Shown here in pieces: positions 8,966 to 18,289 of a stretch of DNA of 64,000 nt (position 1 is the stretch's first letter; each line of letters starts with the position of its first letter). Made by a program: the position numbers and the translations under genes. The DNA is from Ramlibacter rhizophilus. Lineage in GTDB: Bacteria > Pseudomonadota > Gammaproteobacteria > Burkholderiales > Burkholderiaceae_C. The notes under the pieces were generated by a model. The model did not search any database. It saw only the letters and a list, made by a program, of their open reading frames with translations, and had not been told where the DNA came from. Where the stretch lies: assembly GCF_004681965.1 (NCBI RefSeq), contig NZ_SMLL01000004.1, forward strand, positions 62,001-126,000, given 5' to 3'.

Positions 8966-10048
8966 TCAGCGCTCGTCGTAGCTCACGACCACGCGCCCGT
9001 CGGTGGCCGTGGCCTGGCAGGTGAGCACGAAGCCCTGCTCGATCTCCCGGTCCTCCAGCGTGAAGTTGCGCTCCATCTGCGTGGAACCTTCCAGCACGCG
9101 CGCGCGGCAGGTGCAGCACACGCCGGCCTGGCAGGAGTAGGGCAGGTCCAGGCCGGCCGCGAGGCCTGCGTCGAGGATGCGCTCGCCGGGCGCGAGGGTG
9201 AGGTGCCAGGTCTTGCCGTCCAGCACCACGTCCAGCGGCGTGCCCTGCTTCGCTTCGGTGGCCCGGGGGACGGGCCGCGGGCGTGTCGGCGGCACGGGCT
9301 GGCCAGCGGTGAAGCGCTCCACGTGGAGGCGCTCGGGCGGCAGGCCTGCTTCCCTCAGCGCCTGCTCGGTCGCCACGATCATGCCCTCGGGACCGCAGAC
9401 GAAGGCCTCGTCGATGCTCTCCACCGGCACCAGCGTGCGCAGCAGCTCGGCCACCTTGGCGCCGTCGAGCCGGCCGTGCAGCAGCGGCACCTCCTGCGGC
9501 TGGCGCGAGAGCAGGTGCACCAGCGTGAGCCGCTCAGGGTAGCGGTCCTTCAGGTCGGCCAGCGCTTCGTTGAAGAGGATGGTGCCGGCACGCTGGTTGC
9601 CATAGACCAGGGTGAAGCGCGAATCGGGCTCTTCCTCCAGCGTGCTGGCGATGATGGACAGGATGGGCGTGATGCCCGAGCCCGCCGCGAAGCCCACGCG
9701 GTGGCGGGCGCCGTGGGTTGGCGTGAAGCCGCCCTGCGGCGGCATCACGTCCAGCGTGTCGCCCGCCTCCAGCTGCGACAGCGCCCAGTTGGAGAACACG
9801 CCGCCCTCCACGGGCTTGATGCCGATGTCCAGCTCGCCCTCTCGCGCGTAGCGCCGGCGCGGGCTGCAGATGGAGTAGCTGCGCCGCAGTTCCTCGCCGC
9901 GCACGCGGGTGCGGAAGGTGAGGTACTGGCCCGGACGGAAGGCGAAGGCGTCCCGCAACGCGGGCGGCACCTCCAGCGTGATCGCGGCGGCGCCCGCGGC
10001 ATCGGGCGTGATGCGGCGGACCGTGAGCGGATGGAAGTGCAGGGCCAT
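8966..10048 (-). CDS. paaE: Phenylacetyl-CoA epoxidase, reductase subunit
   Basis: 360 aa. An N-terminal FAD/NAD(P)H ferredoxin-reductase module (RSYSICSP for flavin, GSGITPILSI for nucleotide) is followed by a C-terminal plant-type 2Fe-2S domain with YSCQAGVCCTC. PaaE transfers electrons from NADPH to the di-iron centre of PaaA during epoxidation of phenylacetyl-CoA. It starts with ATG at 10048, fourteen bases after the paaD stop, and is the last gene of the paaABCDE operon. Confidence 0.96.
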   Translation of the reverse strand: MALHFHPLTVRRITPDAAGAAAITLEVPPALRDAFAFRPGQYLTFRTRVRGEELRRSYSICSPRRRYAREGELDIGIKPVEGGVFSNWALSQLEAGDTLDVMPPQGGFTPTHGARHRVGFAAGSGITPILSIIASTLEEEPDSRFTLVYGNQRAGTILFNEALADLKDRYPERLTLVHLLSRQPQEVPLLHGRLDGAKVAELLRTLVPVESIDEAFVCGPEGMIVATEQALREAGLPPERLHVERFTAGQPVPPTRPRPVPRATEAKQGTPLDVVLDGKTWHLTLAPGERILDAGLAAGLDLPYSCQAGVCCTCRARVLEGSTQMERNFTLEDREIEQGFVLTCQATATDGRVVVSYDER

Positions 10049-10062
10049 GGTTCTGGTCCGGG

Positions 10063-10560
10063 CTAGTAGGGCTTGAAGTGGTCGAAGGGCTCCAGGCAGT
10101 CCAGGCAGCGGTGCAGCGACTTGCAGGCGGTGGAGCCGAAGCGGGAGATCTCGGTGGTGTTCGTGGAGCCGCAGCGCGGGCAGGCCACCGCGACCTGGGC
10201 ACGCGGGGGCATGAAACGCAGAGGCTTTGCGCCTTCCGCGCAGTGGCTGGGCGGCGCGATGCCGTAGGCCCGCAGCTTCTCGCGCGCGGCCGGCGTGATC
10301 CAGTCGGTCGTCCAGGCTGGCGCGAGGCGCGTGCTCACCCGGCCCTGCAGGCCCGCGCGGGCCAGCGCGGCGCGCACGTCGTCCTCGATCTGGTCCATGG
10401 CGGGGCAGCCGCTGTAGGTGGGCGTGATCACCACTTCCACGCCGCCCGCGTCCTCGCGCAGCTCGCGCAGGATGCCCAGCTCCTCGATGGTCACCACCGG
10501 GATCTCGGGGTCGGTCACCTCCCGCAGCGCCGCGCGTGCCGCCTCGAGGGCCTGGCTCAC
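10063..10560 (-). CDS. paaD: Phenylacetyl-CoA epoxidase assembly protein PaaD
   Basis: 165 aa: an N-terminal MIP18/DUF59-like domain (VTDPEIPVVTIEELGIL, PTYSGCPAMD) and a C-terminal zinc-ribbon-like tail with two Cys pairs (CPRCGS, CLDC). PaaD is needed for a functional epoxidase, probably for metal-cluster maturation. GTG at 10560 overlaps the paaC stop as GTGA and has GGGAG seven bases upstream; an in-frame GTG one codon earlier is the alternative. Confidence 0.94.
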   Translation of the reverse strand: MSQALEAARAALREVTDPEIPVVTIEELGILRELREDAGGVEVVITPTYSGCPAMDQIEDDVRAALARAGLQGRVSTRLAPAWTTDWITPAAREKLRAYGIAPPSHCAEGAKPLRFMPPRAQVAVACPRCGSTNTTEISRFGSTACKSLHRCLDCLEPFDHFKPY

Positions 10561-11354
10561 CACGTCGCTCCCGGGTGCTGGCGCGCCAGGCCCTGCATCT
10601 CGGCCAGCAGGTAGGACAGGTGCTCGGAGTGCCGGCCTTCCTTGCCACGCGTGAGGTGCCCGGCGTCGGACGGGCGGGTGAGCGTGGCTTCGCGCAGCCA
10701 GGCATCGACGGCCTCGTCCCAGGCCGCACGCAGGCTGCGCGGGTCGACGCCGGTGGCGTCTGCCGCGGCCTCGGCTTCGGCGTCCGTGACGGTCCAGAAC
10801 TCCTGCGTGTAGGGCATCAACGCGTCCAGCGCCCGCTGCATGCGCGCCTGCGACAGCGCCGTGCCGTCGCCCAGCTTGACCAGCCAGTCGCTGGCATGGC
10901 GCAGGTGGTAGCGCACCTCCTTGGCCGACTTCGCGGCGATTGCCGCGAGTTGCGGGTCGGCCGACGTGCACAGCGCCTCCCAGTACAGCGCCATGAACTG
11001 CCCGTAGAGGAAATTGCGCGCGATGGTGAAGGCGTAGTCGCGGTCGGCTGCCGCGCCGGGCGCGAGCGGCCCGTGGTGCGGCAGCTCCAGCAGCGTGTAG
11101 TTGCGGAACTGGTTTGGATCGCGGAAGTAGGCCAGCGCGTCCTCGGTCGCGCCCTCGCCCTGCACGGCGGCAGCGTGCTGGTACAGCAGGCGCGCCTGGC
11201 CGATCAGGTCGAGGCTGATGTTGGCCAGGGCGATGTCTTCCTCCAGCACCGGGCCGTGGCCGCACCACTCGGCGTTGCGCTGGCCCAGCACCAGGGCGCT
11301 GTCGGCCAGCTGCAGGAGCAAGGGCAGCGGGGCGTGCGTCGCGACGGCGGTCAT
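10557..11354 (-). CDS. paaC: Phenylacetyl-CoA epoxidase structural subunit PaaC
   Basis: 265-aa ferritin-like, catalytically inactive subunit that pairs with PaaA in the epoxidase core. Family sequence is evident in LADSALVLGQRNAEWCGHGPVLEED (split: the GHGPVLEED block lies near residue 30), DLIGQARLLY and RHASDWLVKLGDGT. The ATG overlaps the paaB stop by one base (TGATG), and its own stop overlaps paaD. Confidence 0.96.
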   Translation of the reverse strand: MTAVATHAPLPLLLQLADSALVLGQRNAEWCGHGPVLEEDIALANISLDLIGQARLLYQHAAAVQGEGATEDALAYFRDPNQFRNYTLLELPHHGPLAPGAAADRDYAFTIARNFLYGQFMALYWEALCTSADPQLAAIAAKSAKEVRYHLRHASDWLVKLGDGTALSQARMQRALDALMPYTQEFWTVTDAEAEAAADATGVDPRSLRAAWDEAVDAWLREATLTRPSDAGHLTRGKEGRHSEHLSYLLAEMQGLARQHPGATW

Positions 11355-11647
11355 CACATGTGGCCCACGTCGTCGGGAATGGCGTAGAAGCTCGGGTGCC
11401 GGTAGATCTTGTCGGCGGCCGGCTCGAAGAACTCGTCCTTGTGGTCCGGATCGCTGGCGGTGATCTGGGCCGAGGGCACCACCCAGATGCTCACGCCCTC
11501 CTGCCGGCGGGTGTAGACATCGCGCGCCATCTGGATGGCCTGCCGGGCGTCGGCCGCGTGCAGGCTGCCGCAGTGCTTGTGCTCCAGGCCCTGGCGGGAG
11601 CGCACGAACACCTCCCACAGGGGCCATTCGTTCTTGGCGGGGTTCAT
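11354..11647 (-). CDS. paaB: Phenylacetyl-CoA epoxidase subunit PaaB
   Basis: 97 aa, the normal size for PaaB. Matches the family in [19 protein letters not shown] and the [17 protein letters not shown] helix. PaaB links the PaaAC heterodimers into the active complex. The ATG overlaps the paaA stop by four bases (ATGA). Confidence 0.96.
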   Translation of the reverse strand: MNPAKNEWPLWEVFVRSRQGLEHKHCGSLHAADARQAIQMARDVYTRRQEGVSIWVVPSAQITASDPDHKDEFFEPAADKIYRHPSFYAIPDDVGHM

Positions 11648-12657
11648 GCGGCCTCCTTCAGGGTTCGCTGCTGCTGCTTGCGGGCATGGGCCAGGGCGGC
11701 CTCGCGCACCCAGGCGCCGTCCTCGTGCGCCTTCACGCGCGTGGCCAGGCGCTCCTTGTTGCAGGGACCATTGCCGCTGACCACGTTCCAGAAATCGTCC
11801 CAGTCGATGGCGCCGTAGTCGTGGTGGCCGCGCGCCTCGTTCCACTTCAGGTCGGGGTCGGGCAGCGTCACGCCCAGCACCTTGGCCTGGGGCACGGTGG
11901 CGTCGATGAACTTCTGGCGCAGGTCGTCGTTGCTGATGCGCTTGATGCCCCAGCGCATGCCCTGCGCGCTGTTGGGGCTGTCGGCGTCGGGCGGCCCGAA
12001 CATGGCCAGCACCGGCCACCACCAGCGGTTCACCGCGTCCTGCACCATCTCGCGCTGCGCGGGCGTGCCGGCCATGAGCGTCATCAGGCTCTCGAAGCCC
12101 TGGCGCTGGTGGAAGCTCTCCTCCTTGCAGATGCGGATCATGGCGCGTGCGTACGGGCCGTAGGAGCAGCGGCAGATGGGCACCTGGTTCATGATCGCCG
12201 CGCCGTCCACCAGCCAGCCGATCACGCCCACGTCCGCCCAGGTGAGGGTGGGGTAATTGAAGATCGAGCTGTACTTGGCCTTGCCGGCGTGCAGAGCTTC
12301 CACCATCTGGTCGCGGCTGGTGCCCAGGGTCTCGGCGGCGCTGTACAGGTACAGGCCGTGGCCGCCTTCGTCCTGCACCTTGGCCAGCAGGATGGCCTTG
12401 CGTTTGAGGGAGGGCGCGCGCGAGATCCAGTTGCCTTCCGGCAGCATGCCCACGACCTCGCTGTGGGCGTGCTGGCTGATCTGGCGCAGCAGCGTCTTGC
12501 GGTAGGCCTCGGGCATCCAGTCGCGCGGCTCGATACGGCCATCGGCGTCGATGCAGGCGTCGAAACGGGTCAGCCGCTCGGCGTCCCCGACGGCAGCGAC
12601 AGGGGGCGTGGGCCGGGCGGCCTGCGGGTCGGGCAGATCGAGGGCTTGGGTGTACAT
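11644..12657 (-). CDS. paaA: Phenylacetyl-CoA epoxidase catalytic subunit PaaA
   Basis: 337-aa di-iron oxygenase subunit converting phenylacetyl-CoA to its ring-1,2-epoxide, the entry step of aerobic phenylacetate catabolism. Recognisable blocks are [22 protein letters not shown] (within it the QISQHAHSE helix), PEGNWI, and [13 protein letters not shown], which carries DExxH iron ligands. It is the first gene of a tightly overlapping paaABCDE operon. The ATG at 12657 has no Shine-Dalgarno; TATACT lies seven bases upstream, so the mRNA may be leaderless. A 32-bp palindromic operator lies just above. paaG, paaZ, paaK and the regulator are not in the window. Confidence 0.96.
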   Translation of the reverse strand: MYTQALDLPDPQAARPTPPVAAVGDAERLTRFDACIDADGRIEPRDWMPEAYRKTLLRQISQHAHSEVVGMLPEGNWISRAPSLKRKAILLAKVQDEGGHGLYLYSAAETLGTSRDQMVEALHAGKAKYSSIFNYPTLTWADVGVIGWLVDGAAIMNQVPICRCSYGPYARAMIRICKEESFHQRQGFESLMTLMAGTPAQREMVQDAVNRWWWPVLAMFGPPDADSPNSAQGMRWGIKRISNDDLRQKFIDATVPQAKVLGVTLPDPDLKWNEARGHHDYGAIDWDDFWNVVSGNGPCNKERLATRVKAHEDGAWVREAALAHARKQQQRTLKEAA

Positions 12658-12664
12658 GGGGCGA

Positions 12665-12703
12665 AGTATAGACAGTTTCCCGACCGGTCGGTCGGGAAAC
12701 TGT
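12665..12703 (-). promoter_or_regulatory. paa operon promoter (-10) and palindromic operator
   Basis: Perfect 15-bp inverted arms ACAGTTTCCCGACCG / CGGTCGGGAAACTGT around a 2-bp centre (12672-12703), followed by the minus-strand -10 TATACT (12670-12665). The core GACCGGTCGG resembles operators of TetR-type PaaR repressors known in betaproteobacteria. Its placement over the -35 region fits repression by occlusion, relieved by phenylacetyl-CoA; the regulator gene itself is elsewhere. Confidence 0.75.
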
Positions 12704-12725
12704 TGCCCCGTCCGGGGGACGCGAC

Positions 12726-13628
12726 TCAGCCGCCGGTTTCCAGCGTCTGCCCTTTGCCCCGTCCCCGCCCCAGCACCGCCAGGAGCTGCGGCAGGGCCTC
12801 CGCCAGCGTGGCCTTGAGCGTGTGCGGCGGGTTGACGATGAACATGCCGCTGGCGCTCAGGCCCGGGCGGCGGGGCGCCTGCCCCGGCTCCAGCGGCTGC
12901 ACGGGTTCCTCGCGCTGGCCGATGGACAGCGTGGCATGCAGCCAGGGCTTGTGCGCCTGGTTGGCCAGGGTCTTCAGGCGGCGCGGCAGCTCGTGGGCCT
13001 CGGGCCGGGGAATGATGGGGTACCAGACGGCATAGGTGCCGGTCGCGAAGCGCTTGAGGCTGTCCTGCAGGCAGGCGACGACCTTGGCGTAGTCGCTCTT
13101 GATCTCGTAGCTGGGGTCGATCAAAACCAGGCCGCGCCGCGAGGGCGGCGGCAACAGGGACTTGAGCGACTCGAAGCCGTCCTGGCGCGCGATGCTCACC
13201 ATGCGTCCGGCCTCCAGCTGCGCCACGTGCGCGGCCAGGGCTTGCGCGTCGGTCGGGTGCATCTCGAAGAGCTTGAGCCGGTCGCGCGCGTCCTCGCGCA
13301 AGTGCTGCTGGATCACGAAGGGCGAGCCGGGGTAGAGGCGAAGCGCGGCGCCGCGGTTGACCTGCCGCACGGCGGCCAGGTAGTCGGCAATCGCCGGCAC
13401 CGCGTGCACGGCCTCGGCCGCGACGAGCTTGAGGATGCCCTCGGCCGCCTCGCCGGAGGTGCGGGCATAGTCGTCGTCCAGCCGGTACAGGCCCGCGCCG
13501 GCGTGCGTGTCCACCACCATCAGCGCGGCGGGCTTCTGGGTCAGGTGCTTGACGGTGGCGATCAGCACCAGGTGCTTGAGCACATCGGCATGGTTGCCGG
13601 CGTGGAAGGCGTGTCGGTAACTGAACAT
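12726..13628 (-). CDS. rlmJ: 23S rRNA (adenine(2030)-N(6))-methyltransferase
   Basis: 300 aa. RlmJ methylates A2030 of 23S rRNA. The diagnostic N-terminus [19 protein letters not shown] and the methyltransferase DPSYE motif (catalytic [DN]PP[YF] variant, near residue 165) are present. The start is ATG at 13628, with no Shine-Dalgarno and TACCAT six bases upstream. It diverges from rplM. Confidence 0.95.
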   Translation of the reverse strand: MFSYRHAFHAGNHADVLKHLVLIATVKHLTQKPAALMVVDTHAGAGLYRLDDDYARTSGEAAEGILKLVAAEAVHAVPAIADYLAAVRQVNRGAALRLYPGSPFVIQQHLREDARDRLKLFEMHPTDAQALAAHVAQLEAGRMVSIARQDGFESLKSLLPPPSRRGLVLIDPSYEIKSDYAKVVACLQDSLKRFATGTYAVWYPIIPRPEAHELPRRLKTLANQAHKPWLHATLSIGQREEPVQPLEPGQAPRRPGLSASGMFIVNPPHTLKATLAEALPQLLAVLGRGRGKGQTLETGG

Positions 13629-13650
13629 GCGGGCATGGTAAACCCCCGGC

Positions 13651-13680
13651 TTGAGCGCGAGACCCGCGTCTTCGTATAAT
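13651..13680 (+). promoter_or_regulatory. Promoter of rplM-rpsI
   Basis: -35 TTGAGC (13651-13656), 18-bp spacer, -10 TATAAT (13675-13680). This leaves a leader of about 120 bases before rplM, long enough for ribosomal-protein autoregulation, but no specific known leader fold was recognised. Confidence 0.7.
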
Positions 13681-13807
13681 CGCGGGCTCTGCAGCGCACC
13701 ATGGGCTCCGCGGCAGATAACCAAACCCCACCTAAGAGGTCTTCGACAGAAAGACACCGACCGTGGAAAAGAGCCCGCCAAACCACCTCACCCCACTGGG
13801 GAAACTC

Positions 13808-14239
13808 ATGACCAAAACGTTCAGCGCGAAACCCGCTGACGTGACGCACGAGTGGTTTGTGATTGACGCCACCGACAAGGTGCTCGGACGGGTTGCCAGC
13901 GAAGCAGCCCTCCGTTTGCGCGGCAAGCACAAGGCCATCTACACGCCTCACGTCGACACCGGCGACTACATCGTCGTCATCAACGCTTCCAAGCTCCGTG
14001 TCACCGGCACGAAGGACTTGAACAAGAAGTACTACCGTCACTCCGGTTTCCCGGGCGGCATCTACGAGACCAACTTCCGCGACCTGCAGGCCAAGCACCC
14101 CGGCCGCGCCCTGGAAAAGGCCGTCAAGGGCATGCTGCCCAAGGGCCCCCTGGGTTACGCCATGGTCAAGAAGCTCAAGGTCTACGGCGGGGCCGAGCAT
14201 CCGCACACCGCGCAGCAGCCCAAGACGCTGGAAATCTAA
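13808..14239 (+). CDS. rplM: 50S ribosomal protein L13
   Basis: 143 aa, the usual L13 length. The sequence begins [19 protein letters not shown] and contains [17 protein letters not shown] and [12 protein letters not shown]13 is an early assembly protein binding 23S rRNA. ATG at 13808 follows GGGGAAACTC. It forms the conserved rplM-rpsI operon with rpsI nine bases downstream. Confidence 0.98.
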   Translation: MTKTFSAKPADVTHEWFVIDATDKVLGRVASEAALRLRGKHKAIYTPHVDTGDYIVVINASKLRVTGTKDLNKKYYRHSGFPGGIYETNFRDLQAKHPGRALEKAVKGMLPKGPLGYAMVKKLKVYGGAEHPHTAQQPKTLEI

Positions 14240-14248
14240 GGAGCCGAG

Positions 14249-14641
14249 ATGATTGGTGAATGGAACAACGGCACCGGCCGCCGCAAGAGCAGCGTGGCCC
14301 GTGTCTTCCTGAAAAAGGGCAGCGGCAAGATCACGGTCAACGGCAAGGACATCCAGGAGTTCTTCGGCCGCCAGACCTCGATCATGATCGCCCGCCAGCC
14401 GCTGGTGCTGACCGACAACGTCGAGGCCTTCGACATCCAGGTCAACGTGCACGGCGGCGGCGAGTCCGGCCAGGCCGGCGCGACCCGCCACGGCATCACG
14501 CGTGCCCTGATCGACTACGACGCCTCGCTCAAGCCCGCCCTGTCCGCGGCCGGCTTCGTCACCCGCGACGCGCGCGAGGTCGAGCGCAAGAAGGTCGGCC
14601 TGCACTCCGCACGCCGTCGCAAGCAGTTCAGCAAGCGCTGA
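14249..14641 (+). CDS. rpsI: 30S ribosomal protein S9
   Basis: 130 aa, full length, ending in the basic tail RRKQFSKR whose last residues contact P-site t[17 protein letters not shown] at the N-terminus and [15 protein letters not shown] are typical. A strong AAGGAG lies seven bases upstream. A rho-independent terminator follows. Confidence 0.98.
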   Translation: MIGEWNNGTGRRKSSVARVFLKKGSGKITVNGKDIQEFFGRQTSIMIARQPLVLTDNVEAFDIQVNVHGGGESGQAGATRHGITRALIDYDASLKPALSAAGFVTRDAREVERKKVGLHSARRRKQFSKR

Positions 14642-14660
14642 TCGCTGCCTGCTCGGTCCG

Positions 14661-14696
14661 AAGGCCGCCGGGGCTGTCGCCCCAGGCGGCCTTTTT
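14661..14696 (+). terminator. Rho-independent terminator of rplM-rpsI
   Basis: Stem AAGGCCGCC (14661-14669) with GGCGGCCTT (14685-14693), an inner GGGG/CCCC extension, then TTTTT. Confidence 0.9.
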
Positions 14697-14799
14697 CATG
14701 CCTGTCCTCCTTTCGGACGCCGCACTGCGCTCTTTTCCGACCCCCACGGCTGGCTCGGCCGTGATACAACGCCTTCCCGCTCAGCTTCAGGAGATCCGC

Positions 14800-15195
14800 A
14801 TGTTCGGCAAGAAAGCGCAACCGCCCATCAAGGGCCTGCTCGCCCAGGGCTGCCGCATCGAGGGGCAGCTGCGCTTCACGGAAGGCATGCGCATCGATGG
14901 CCAGGTGGTGGGCAATATCCACGCCGTTCCCGAGCAGCCGAGCCTGGTGGTCATCTCCGAGACCGCCACCGTCGAGGGCGAGGTCGTGGCCGACCACGTC
15001 ATCATCAACGGCACGGTGCGCGGCCCGGTCCGCGCGGCCGAACTGCTGGAACTGCAGCCCCGGGCCCGCGTGGAGGGCGACGTGAGCTACGGCGCCATGG
15101 AGATCCACCAGGGGGCGGTCATCGTCGGCCTGTTGCGCCACGACCCCCCGGCCGAGGAAAAGCCCTTACTCAAACTGGCGGCAAGCAACGCCTGA
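14800..15195 (+). CDS. Bactofilin family cytoskeletal protein
   Basis: 131 aa with a short N-terminal tail and a right-handed beta-helix of repeating hydrophobic/glycine turns (GCRIEGQLRF, MRIDGQVVGNI, ATVEGEVVADHVIINGTVRGPV). Bactofilins polymerise without nucleotide and scaffold cell-wall or stalk machinery. ATG at 14800 has CAGGAG upstream. Nearby anmK and M23 peptidase genes keep it in a cell-envelope neighbourhood, although they lie on the other strand. Confidence 0.9.
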   Translation: MFGKKAQPPIKGLLAQGCRIEGQLRFTEGMRIDGQVVGNIHAVPEQPSLVVISETATVEGEVVADHVIINGTVRGPVRAAELLELQPRARVEGDVSYGAMEIHQGAVIVGLLRHDPPAEEKPLLKLAASNA

Positions 15196-15262
15196 GCCGC
15201 CCGGCGGGCCGGCCCTGGCCTAACATCCCGCATTCGTATTTCCTGAGAATGAGAGAGACCTG

Positions 15263-15634
15263 ATGAGCGCAGTTGCCGAAACCACCCAGCCCGACACCGG
15301 CATGCCGGCGCCGCTGCTGTTCACCGACAGCGCCGCAGCAAAGGTGGCGGACCTGATCGCCGAGGAAGGCAATCCCGACCTGAAGCTTCGCGTGTTCGTC
15401 CAGGGCGGCGGCTGCTCGGGCTTCCAGTATGGCTTCACCTTCGACGAGATCCAGAACGATGACGACACCGTGATGAGCAAGAACGGCGTGTCGCTGCTGA
15501 TCGATGCCATGAGCTACCAGTACCTCCTGGGCGCCGAGATCGACTACAAGGAAGACCTGCAGGGTGCGCAGTTCGTGATCAAGAACCCGAACGCCACCAC
15601 CACCTGCGGCTGCGGCTCCAGCTTCTCGGTCTAA
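15263..15634 (+). CDS. erpA: Iron-sulfur cluster insertion protein ErpA
   Basis: 123-aa A-type carrier with the three conserved cysteines Cys51 (GGGCSG), Cys115 and Cys117 (TCGCGSSF). ErpA delivers Fe-S clusters to apo-enzymes. GAGAGAGACC precedes the ATG. Its stop codon overlaps the anmK stop codon on the other strand. Confidence 0.95.
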   Translation: MSAVAETTQPDTGMPAPLLFTDSAAAKVADLIAEEGNPDLKLRVFVQGGGCSGFQYGFTFDEIQNDDDTVMSKNGVSLLIDAMSYQYLLGAEIDYKEDLQGAQFVIKNPNATTTCGCGSSFSV

Positions 15635-16740
15635 GCCGGGTAGATCGCTCCCAGCACACGGGCGCCTCGGGCGCCCGTGATGCTTTCCAGGGGCAGCTTT
15701 TCGCCCTGGATCGCCTGCCGCGCGAGCCAGGCGAAAGCCGTGGCCTCCACCTGCAGCGGCGGCAGGCCGCGCGCATCGCTGGAGACCACCGCCACCCGTG
15801 GCAGCAGCGCCGCCAGACGCGCCATGAGGTGCCGGTTCAGGGCGCCGCCGCCGCACACCACCAGTTCCCGCAGCTTGGGTGCATGCGCCTGCACGTCGCG
15901 CGCACAGGCGCTGGCCGTGAGTTCGGCCAGCGTGGCCTGCACGTCCGCTGCCGGCAGCGGTCCGCTGGCGTCCAGGTGCGCCTGCAGCCACCCGGCATGA
16001 AAGAGATCGCGGCCGGTGCTCTTGGGCGGCGGCAGCGCGAAGTACGGTTCGGCGAGCCAGCGCGCGAGCAGCTCGGGCCGCACCTGTCCCGAGGCGGCCC
16101 AGCGGCCCTGGTCGTCGAAAGGCTGGCCGCGGTGCTGCTGGCACCAGGCGTCCATGAGCGCATTGCCGGGGCCGCAGTCGAAGCCCAGGGGGGGTGCGTC
16201 CGGGCGCAGCACGGTGAGGTTGGAGATGCCCCCGATGTTCAGGATGCCGCGGGGCACGCCGTCCTGTCCCAGCCAGGCCCGGTGGAAGAAGGGCGCGAGC
16301 GGGGCTCCCTGGCCGCCGGCCGCGAGGTCGCGGCTGCGGAAGTCGGCCACCACGGCGATACCCGTGAGCTCGGCCAGCAGCGCGGGCTGGCACAGCTGCA
16401 GCGTGTAGCCGGTGCCATCGAAGGCCTGGGGCCGGTGGCGCACGGTCTGCCCGTGCGCACCGAGGGCGCGCACGGCGGCGGCCGGCGTTGCGCTGCGATC
16501 CAGCAGTTCGCCCACGACATCGGCATAGAGGCGCATGAGGGCATTGCCGGCCAGCGCCGCGCGATGCAGTTCGTCGGGGCCGGAGGTGTTCAGCGCCAGC
16601 AGCTCGGCACGCAGCGCCGGCGGCATGTCCCGACCGGCGTGCCCGAGCACGCTCGGCGCCTGGCCGGAGAAATCGACCAGCACGCCGTCGACTCCGTCCA
16701 GCGACGTGCCGGACATGAGGCCGATGTACAGGCTGGACAT
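15631..16740 (-). CDS. anmK: Anhydro-N-acetylmuramic acid kinase
   Basis: 369 aa, normal length. The ATP-binding N-terminus [14 protein letters not shown] and the later [11 protein letters not shown] and [11 protein letters not shown] motifs are diagnostic. AnmK phosphorylates 1,6-anhydro-MurNAc released from peptidoglycan, producing MurNAc-6-phosphate for recycling. It lies 22 bases downstream of the M23 peptidase gene on the same strand, which fits a wall-turnover unit. It converges with erpA with a four-base overlap. Confidence 0.97.
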   Translation of the reverse strand: MSSLYIGLMSGTSLDGVDGVLVDFSGQAPSVLGHAGRDMPPALRAELLALNTSGPDELHRAALAGNALMRLYADVVGELLDRSATPAAAVRALGAHGQTVRHRPQAFDGTGYTLQLCQPALLAELTGIAVVADFRSRDLAAGGQGAPLAPFFHRAWLGQDGVPRGILNIGGISNLTVLRPDAPPLGFDCGPGNALMDAWCQQHRGQPFDDQGRWAASGQVRPELLARWLAEPYFALPPPKSTGRDLFHAGWLQAHLDASGPLPAADVQATLAELTASACARDVQAHAPKLRELVVCGGGALNRHLMARLAALLPRVAVVSSDARGLPPLQVEATAFAWLARQAIQGEKLPLESITGARGARVLGAIYPA

Positions 16741-16762
16741 GCAGGGCGCGAGCGGCGCGTTT

Positions 16763-18124
16763 CTATTCGATGCTGGCGACCTGGGCTGCGCTGGCGGCCG
16801 CGTCGAGCTTCAGGCGCATGGCCACGGAGGCGCTGCGGAACGCGGGCAACGCATCGGCCGCGAGCTTGGCGCCTTCGGCCTTGCGGGCGACCACCTGCGG
16901 GTCCTGGTGCTCGCCGTTCTTGCGGAACTCGAAGTGCAGGTGCGGGCCGGTGGCCCAGCCCGTGGCGCCGACGGCGCCGACGTTCTGGCCCTGGCTCACC
17001 GACTGGCCCTTGCGCACGGCAATGCGGCTCAGGTGCGCGTAGAGGGTGACGTCGCTCGCGTTGTGGCGGATGGTGACCACGTTGCCGAAGCCGTTCTGCC
17101 AGCCGGCGAATTCCACCGTGCCGTCGCCCACGGAGCGCACCGGCGTGCCGGTGGGTGCGCCGTAGTCGGTGCCCAGGTGGGCGCGCCATTGCTTCAGGAC
17201 GGGGTGGAAGCGCATGGAGAAGCCGCTGGTGACGCGGGAGAACTCCATGGGCGAGGCCAGGTAGGCGCTTTGCAGCGCACTGCCGTCCAGGTCGAAGTAG
17301 GCGCCCTTGCGGCCGGGCTGCTGGAACCACATCGCCGTGTGGCTCTTGCCGTTGTTGATGAACTCCACCGAGAGCACGCGGCCGGTGCGCATGGGCTCGC
17401 CGTCGGCCACGAGCACTTCGTAGACCACGTTGAACCAGTCGCCCTTGCGCAGGCCGCGGTGGAAGTCGACGCGGCCGCCCAGGATGTCGGCCACCTGCAC
17501 GGCGATCTCGTCGGGGATGCGGGCCTCGTCCACCGCCGCGAAGAGGGAGGACCGGATGGTGCCGCTGCCCAGGCGGGTGGAAGCGGTCAGCTGGCCGGTC
17601 TCGACGCGGGTGGAGAGGCGCCCGTCGCCGGCGCGCTCGATGATCAGGCGGCGAAACTCGCCGGCTTCCTCGCTGGGCCAGCGGGCGATGAGCTTTTCCA
17701 GCGCATGCTGGTCGTTGGCCTCCGCGGTGACCAGCCGGCCCGGGCGGCCGAGGATCTGGGTGCGGAAGGCCGCGTCCTGGCGCAGGTAGGCGGCGGCGGC
17801 CGGGTCGTGCAGGCCCAGGCGGGACAGAAGCGACTCGACGGTGTCGGTGGGCCGCAGCACGTCCGAGCGGAACAGCCGCAGCGCGTGCACGTCCAGGGCT
17901 TCGAGCTGCGCCTCGATCGGCAGGGGTTCGACCTGCTCGCGCACCTGCCGCACGGGCAGGTCCGCCGGGTCCGGACCGAAGGAGGCGACCGCAAAGGCAC
18001 CGCCACCGCCGCCAAGGAGGAGGGCGGCCAACAGGGCCGTGAGGTGCCGGGGATGCCGTTGCAGGAGCTGCGCGCCGCCGGACGCGAAACGCTCGCCGGC
18101 GGCAAGAAGTCGATTGCGTTCCAA
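16763..18124 (-). CDS. M23 family metallopeptidase (membrane-anchored, DD-endopeptidase-like)
   Basis: 453 aa. One N-terminal transmembrane segment (about 28-48), a middle region related to the cytoplasm-distal domains of MepM/YebA-type proteins, then a LytM/M23 domain with zinc ligands His316 and Asp320 (HLGTD) and the HLH motif at 395-397. All active-site residues needed for a functional peptidase are visible, so it likely cuts peptidoglycan cross-links. The start is TTG at 18124 with AGGA seven bases upstream; a stop lies four codons above, so no longer form is possible. It precedes anmK on the same strand. Confidence 0.92.
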   Translation of the reverse strand: MERNRLLAAGERFASGGAQLLQRHPRHLTALLAALLLGGGGGAFAVASFGPDPADLPVRQVREQVEPLPIEAQLEALDVHALRLFRSDVLRPTDTVESLLSRLGLHDPAAAAYLRQDAAFRTQILGRPGRLVTAEANDQHALEKLIARWPSEEAGEFRRLIIERAGDGRLSTRVETGQLTASTRLGSGTIRSSLFAAVDEARIPDEIAVQVADILGGRVDFHRGLRKGDWFNVVYEVLVADGEPMRTGRVLSVEFINNGKSHTAMWFQQPGRKGAYFDLDGSALQSAYLASPMEFSRVTSGFSMRFHPVLKQWRAHLGTDYGAPTGTPVRSVGDGTVEFAGWQNGFGNVVTIRHNASDVTLYAHLSRIAVRKGQSVSQGQNVGAVGATGWATGPHLHFEFRKNGEHQDPQVVARKAEGAKLAADALPAFRSASVAMRLKLDAAASAAQVASIE

Positions 18125-18289
18125 AGTCGGGTCCTAACTGCGGTGCCTTGTGATTGTTCGAAGAAGCCCGTGCGGCTTGCCCGAGATGGCCCTGCAAGAG
18201 CGCCAAAGCACCCCTACTAGAATCGGCCGACCTCGAAAACTCGCGAGAGTATAGCCACACGTGCTGTCGAGCTATTCAGAAAAAGCCTT

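Noticed and set aside
13681..13807. rplM leader considered as a known ribosomal-protein autoregulatory RNA
   Set aside because: The leader length is suitable but no recognised L13-leader fold could be drawn by eye.
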